Source of the DNA: Streptococcaceae bacterium
Lineage (GTDB): Bacteria > Bacillota > Bacilli > Lactobacillales > Streptococcaceae
NCBI GenBank assembly: GCA_031285105.1
Contig: JAITWV010000103.1
Coordinates: 1 to 5,776 of the forward strand
DNA length: 5,776 bases
Reading direction: 5' to 3'
The translations under genes were made by a program, and so were the position numbers. Shown here in pieces: positions 2,936 through 5,776 of the stretch (position 1 is its first letter; each line of letters begins with the position of its first letter). The notes under the pieces are model-generated. The model did no database searches, had not been told where the DNA came from, and saw only the letters and a program-made list of their open reading frames with translations.

Positions 2936-5776
2936 ATGCTAAAAAAAAGCAAACATCTTTGGATGGTCGGTGTGATTTTATTTTCTGTGTTAAGTGGACT
3001 CATTCATCCGCTTATAGTCAATGCACGTACTGTTGGAAGTGTGACAGTAGATCAAAACTTTGCTCAGAATACGACTGTTACTGGAAATGGTAATTCAGGA
3101 CAAGCATACATTGCGCCAATTACTGCCGATGGAGAATTAGTTTTTTGTTTAGATCCTTGGACACCTGTAATACAAGGTGGAGGATATGTGGGAACTGAAG
3201 CTACACCACAAAGTTTAACTAGAAGATTGCGGTATATTTCTGTGTTGTGGCGACGAGCTGGAACAGATATGATAACCTATGCAGTCGCTCAGGACATGAT
3301 TTGGAACGAGCTAGGGTACACTACAGGAGATTGGTCTCCAACTGTTTCATCAAATTTTGTATCAAATGATAAAAGAAATGAAATCAAAGCTCTAATTAAT
3401 AAAGCAATTGATGACTATTTACTAAAGCCAAGTTTTAGTGGTAAGTCTTTTGATGTGATTCTTGGAAAACCACTAGAATTAATAGACACAAACAATGTGG
3501 GGTTAAGTGAATTTGACCGATTACGAGAGAATTCGGCAAATATTGATTATTCAATTCAAGGGAATAAATTGATTATTACTGCAAAAAAGGAATCGAATTT
3601 AAATGGAAAATTAGGTTTAACCAAGAGTTTTAGTCAAGGGACCCCTTATATTTACACAAAGGGGAATTCTCAAACACTATTGCTTGGTAAAATTTCTGAC
3701 CCAAATTTCTTTAGTATAAACTTAAACATAATCAAATACGGAAACATAAAAATCCAAAAAGTTGACAAACAATCAGGAAATATTGTCCCAGGAACAAAGT
3801 TTAAACTAGAATTTTCTGATGATACTGCTAGTAAAGAAGTCACCACAGATAATAATGGTGCTGTGACGCTCACGGATGTGGCATTAGATGGTGTAGAAGT
3901 AACTGTTACAGAAACATTTGTCCCTGAACCCTATGTCCTTGATGCCACTCCGCAGAAGATAAAAATCATCGGTGGACAAACCATTCAAGTAACTAGTCAA
4001 AATATGCGACAAAAAGGTCAAGTGAAACTAGAAAAACAAGGAACAGAATCAGGAAAAGATCTATGGAATTCACACTATTCTCTTGCTGGCAACGTTTTTG
4101 ATATTCGTGAAAAATCAGTTGATGGACCAATCGTAGATACCATCACCACAGACGAAAAAGGATATGCAGAGTCGACAAATAATCCTGAACAATCAAATAT
4201 TGAAATAAAAAAAGACTATTGGGTCACAGAACGGACTGCCTCTGATGGATTTGTTAACACCTTTAAACCTGTTAAATTTAATCTTGACTATGCTGGGCAA
4301 ACTGTTTCAATCGTTATCCATGATATAGATGGAACAAATCAAGAAATCACAGGCGAGTCTACCTTAACCAAAGTTGACCGAGATACAGGCGAAAGTGTGT
4401 CTCAAGGTGCATCCACTTTCAAAGGTGCAGAATATACGCTTTTTTACAATGAAGATATTGACGGACATAAAAAAGGCGACCCTGTATTAACTACTGGAAA
4501 GTTCAAGCCAGAAATCACTCAAGGCACACTTTCAGATAAGCCCATTGCTGAAAATGCTTTAACAATAACGATTAACGAAAACAAACAGGTCGGTGTAAAC
4601 CATTTAGCACTTGGAAAATTTTATTGGCAAGAAACCAAATCACCAATTGGTTACACCTTAGACCAAACGAAATACACATTTGAAATAACCAAACAGGATG
4701 ATTCTCAGGCAGTAATCACACAGGATATCACGGCTAAACAACAAGTTATTCGTTTTAACTTCAATTTCTTCAAGTATATTAACTCAGCCAACGGTTCCGC
4801 AAGTTCTGGAGCGAATGGATTAGAATTTGCTCTTGAACCTTTAGAAACCACTCAATCAGATGTGAATGGTGAACCTACTGTGACAACCGCTCAACACCCA
4901 ACTTTAGCTTTTGACGGATATGCTGAATTTAACCAGATTCTCTACGGTGATTATCGTTTAATTGAAACCAAAGGCGCACCAGGTGTGGAAAATATTAAAC
5001 CATTATTGATTCACTCGACATTTAATGAAAATAAAGAGGATTACGAGGAGTCAACTTATACTTTTACGATTACTGAAGAAGGCTCAGAACATCCCATTAA
5101 AACCGTAACGATACCATATAAGGAGTTAATAGACACCTCCTTTACTGTGCCAATGGGCAATATGAATCTTTACGATTTACCTGAAGGGGAAAATGAAATT
5201 TCTTCCCTACAAACATGGGAAAGTGGCGCAAAAGCTGTTGTACCAAATGGCAAACAACTAGCGATTGACCACGTTCATTACAATCTATCTCAAACAGGGA
5301 AATGGTACCTTGTATCTGATAGTGTCGATGTCGAGGAAACAAAGAATGCCTTAAAGAAAAAAGAAACCGCTGAACCAGTGATTCTTGCTTCCACTAAAAA
5401 GATAGTTGAAAATCAAACCAAACAAGTCACATGGGAAGTCAATCAAGAATTAGACACGGACAAATATCAAGGGAAAACAATCGTTCGTTTGAATTATTTG
5501 TACGAATCTGAAGAAGCTTATAAAAACGGTGAAAAACCAATTGCACTTGATGCCGACATTCAAAATCAAGCCCAAACAATTACCATTCAATCCGATAAAA
5601 CAACTGTTTCCACACAAGCCCACACAGGAGATGGTAAAACGCAGACATTTGTATATGGCGAAAAAATCACCGCTTATGACACGATTAAGTTAAGCAACAC
5701 CGTAATTGATGGTAGAAACCAAACCACATATGCTAGACTTCATGCGGTTTTACCTAACAATATGAAAGATTTTAAG
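2936..5776 (+). CDS. Large cell-wall adhesin with thioester, SpaA/Cna-B and VaFE-type domains (partial, 3' end beyond window)
   Basis: The frame is open for 947 codons from ATG 2936 to the window edge; AAGGAGG at 2924-2930 lies 5 bases before the start. Domains in order: signal peptide 1-30 (likely cleavage after Val-Asn-Ala); thioester domain about 31-165, with Cys71 in VFCLDPW and Gln119 in VAQDMIW as the likely cross-linked pair; CnaA-like domain about 170-268. Four SpaA/Cna-B-like domains follow, with candidate Lys and Glu of the isopeptide bonds at 275/326, 367/432, 479/566 and 613/677. A VaFE-type region runs from about 720, and a fresh repeat begins near 889 (STQAHTGDGKTQTF, then AYDTIKLSN). 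Known relatives are anchored by sortase and attach covalently to host or cell surfaces; the LPXTG anchor would lie beyond the window. Codons 2-5 contain an A8 run (2941-2948), here in frame. The domain class is firm; the binding target is unknown. Confidence 0.92.
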   Translation, partial: MLKKSKHLWMVGVILFSVLSGLIHPLIVNARTVGSVTVDQNFAQNTTVTGNGNSGQAYIAPITADGELVFCLDPWTPVIQGGGYVGTEATPQSLTRRLRYISVLWRRAGTDMITYAVAQDMIWNELGYTTGDWSPTVSSNFVSNDKRNEIKALINKAIDDYLLKPSFSGKSFDVILGKPLELIDTNNVGLSEFDRLRENSANIDYSIQGNKLIITAKKESNLNGKLGLTKSFSQGTPYIYTKGNSQTLLLGKISDPNFFSINLNIIKYGNIKIQKVDKQSGNIVPGTKFKLEFSDDTASKEVTTDNNGAVTLTDVALDGVEVTVTETFVPEPYVLDATPQKIKIIGGQTIQVTSQNMRQKGQVKLEKQGTESGKDLWNSHYSLAGNVFDIREKSVDGPIVDTITTDEKGYAESTNNPEQSNIEIKKDYWVTERTASDGFVNTFKPVKFNLDYAGQTVSIVIHDIDGTNQEITGESTLTKVDRDTGESVSQGASTFKGAEYTLFYNEDIDGHKKGDPVLTTGKFKPEITQGTLSDKPIAENALTITINENKQVGVNHLALGKFYWQETKSPIGYTLDQTKYTFEITKQDDSQAVITQDITAKQQVIRFNFNFFKYINSANGSASSGANGLEFALEPLETTQSDVNGEPTVTTAQHPTLAFDGYAEFNQILYGDYRLIETKGAPGVENIKPLLIHSTFNENKEDYEESTYTFTITEEGSEHPIKTVTIPYKELIDTSFTVPMGNMNLYDLPEGENEISSLQTWESGAKAVVPNGKQLAIDHVHYNLSQTGKWYLVSDSVDVEETKNALKKKETAEPVILASTKKIVENQTKQVTWEVNQELDTDKYQGKTIVRLNYLYESEEAYKNGEKPIALDADIQNQAQTITIQSDKTTVSTQAHTGDGKTQTFVYGEKITAYDTIKLSNTVIDGRNQTTYARLHAVLPNNMKDFK

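Noticed and set aside
2665..3003. Reverse-strand ORF of 112 codons spanning the terminator and the adhesin start
   Set aside because: It crosses a convincing forward terminator and the adhesin's ribosome binding site, and its composition is antisense-like.

Overview
The window looks like accessory DNA of a low-GC Gram-positive bacterium. It is most likely a plasmid or integrative element of Enterococcus or a related lactic acid bacterium. This rests on AT-rich codon use, strong AGGAGG-type ribosome binding sites, TTG starts, U-tailed hairpin terminators, a plasmid-style toxin-antitoxin pair, and a thioester/SpaA/VaFE-type cell-wall adhesin. The species is an inference; there is no rRNA, tRNA, replication gene or relaxase here to fix it.

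Region 1 (about 61-737) is a self-contained toxin-antitoxin operon. It has a TTGATT/TATACT promoter overlapped by an inverted repeat, an AbrB/MazE-fold antitoxin (119-370), a RelE/ParE-family toxin starting at TTG (374-691), and a clear intrinsic terminator (702-737).

Region 2 (758-1549) is decayed or regulatory. A small gene (758-969) is broken by single-base changes, one in an A7 tract. A weak hairpin follows. Next is the best promoter of the window (TTGACA, 17 bp, TATGAT; 1021-1049), which faces a leader of roughly 295 bases holding a 19-codon ORF. At 1350-1549 lies a small gene of possible ribbon-helix-helix type, whose frame is broken by one missing base.

Region 3 (1632-2842) encodes an exported coiled-coil protein with a Pro/Asn/Gly-rich stalk and a short C-terminal domain that I do not recognise. 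Its signal or anchor segment is out of frame with the body by one base at an A7 tract. A strong terminator follows.

Region 4 (2843-5776) has a 9-codon ORF with a strong ribosome binding site, a perfect 14-bp palindrome, and the first 947 codons of a very large surface adhesin that continues beyond the window. The adhesin shows a signal peptide, a Cys-Gln thioester domain, a CnaA-like domain, four SpaA/Cna-B-like isopeptide domains and the start of a VaFE-type repeat region.

As a working picture (inference), the strong promoter, leader and small putative DNA-binding protein would control the exported coiled-coil protein. By read-through of the 2807-2842 terminator they may also control the adhesin, and the toxin-antitoxin pair would stabilise the element. 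The three consecutive genes upstream of the adhesin each carry a one-base frame disruption. Whether this is decay, slippage-based switching or base-calling error is the main question raised by this window.
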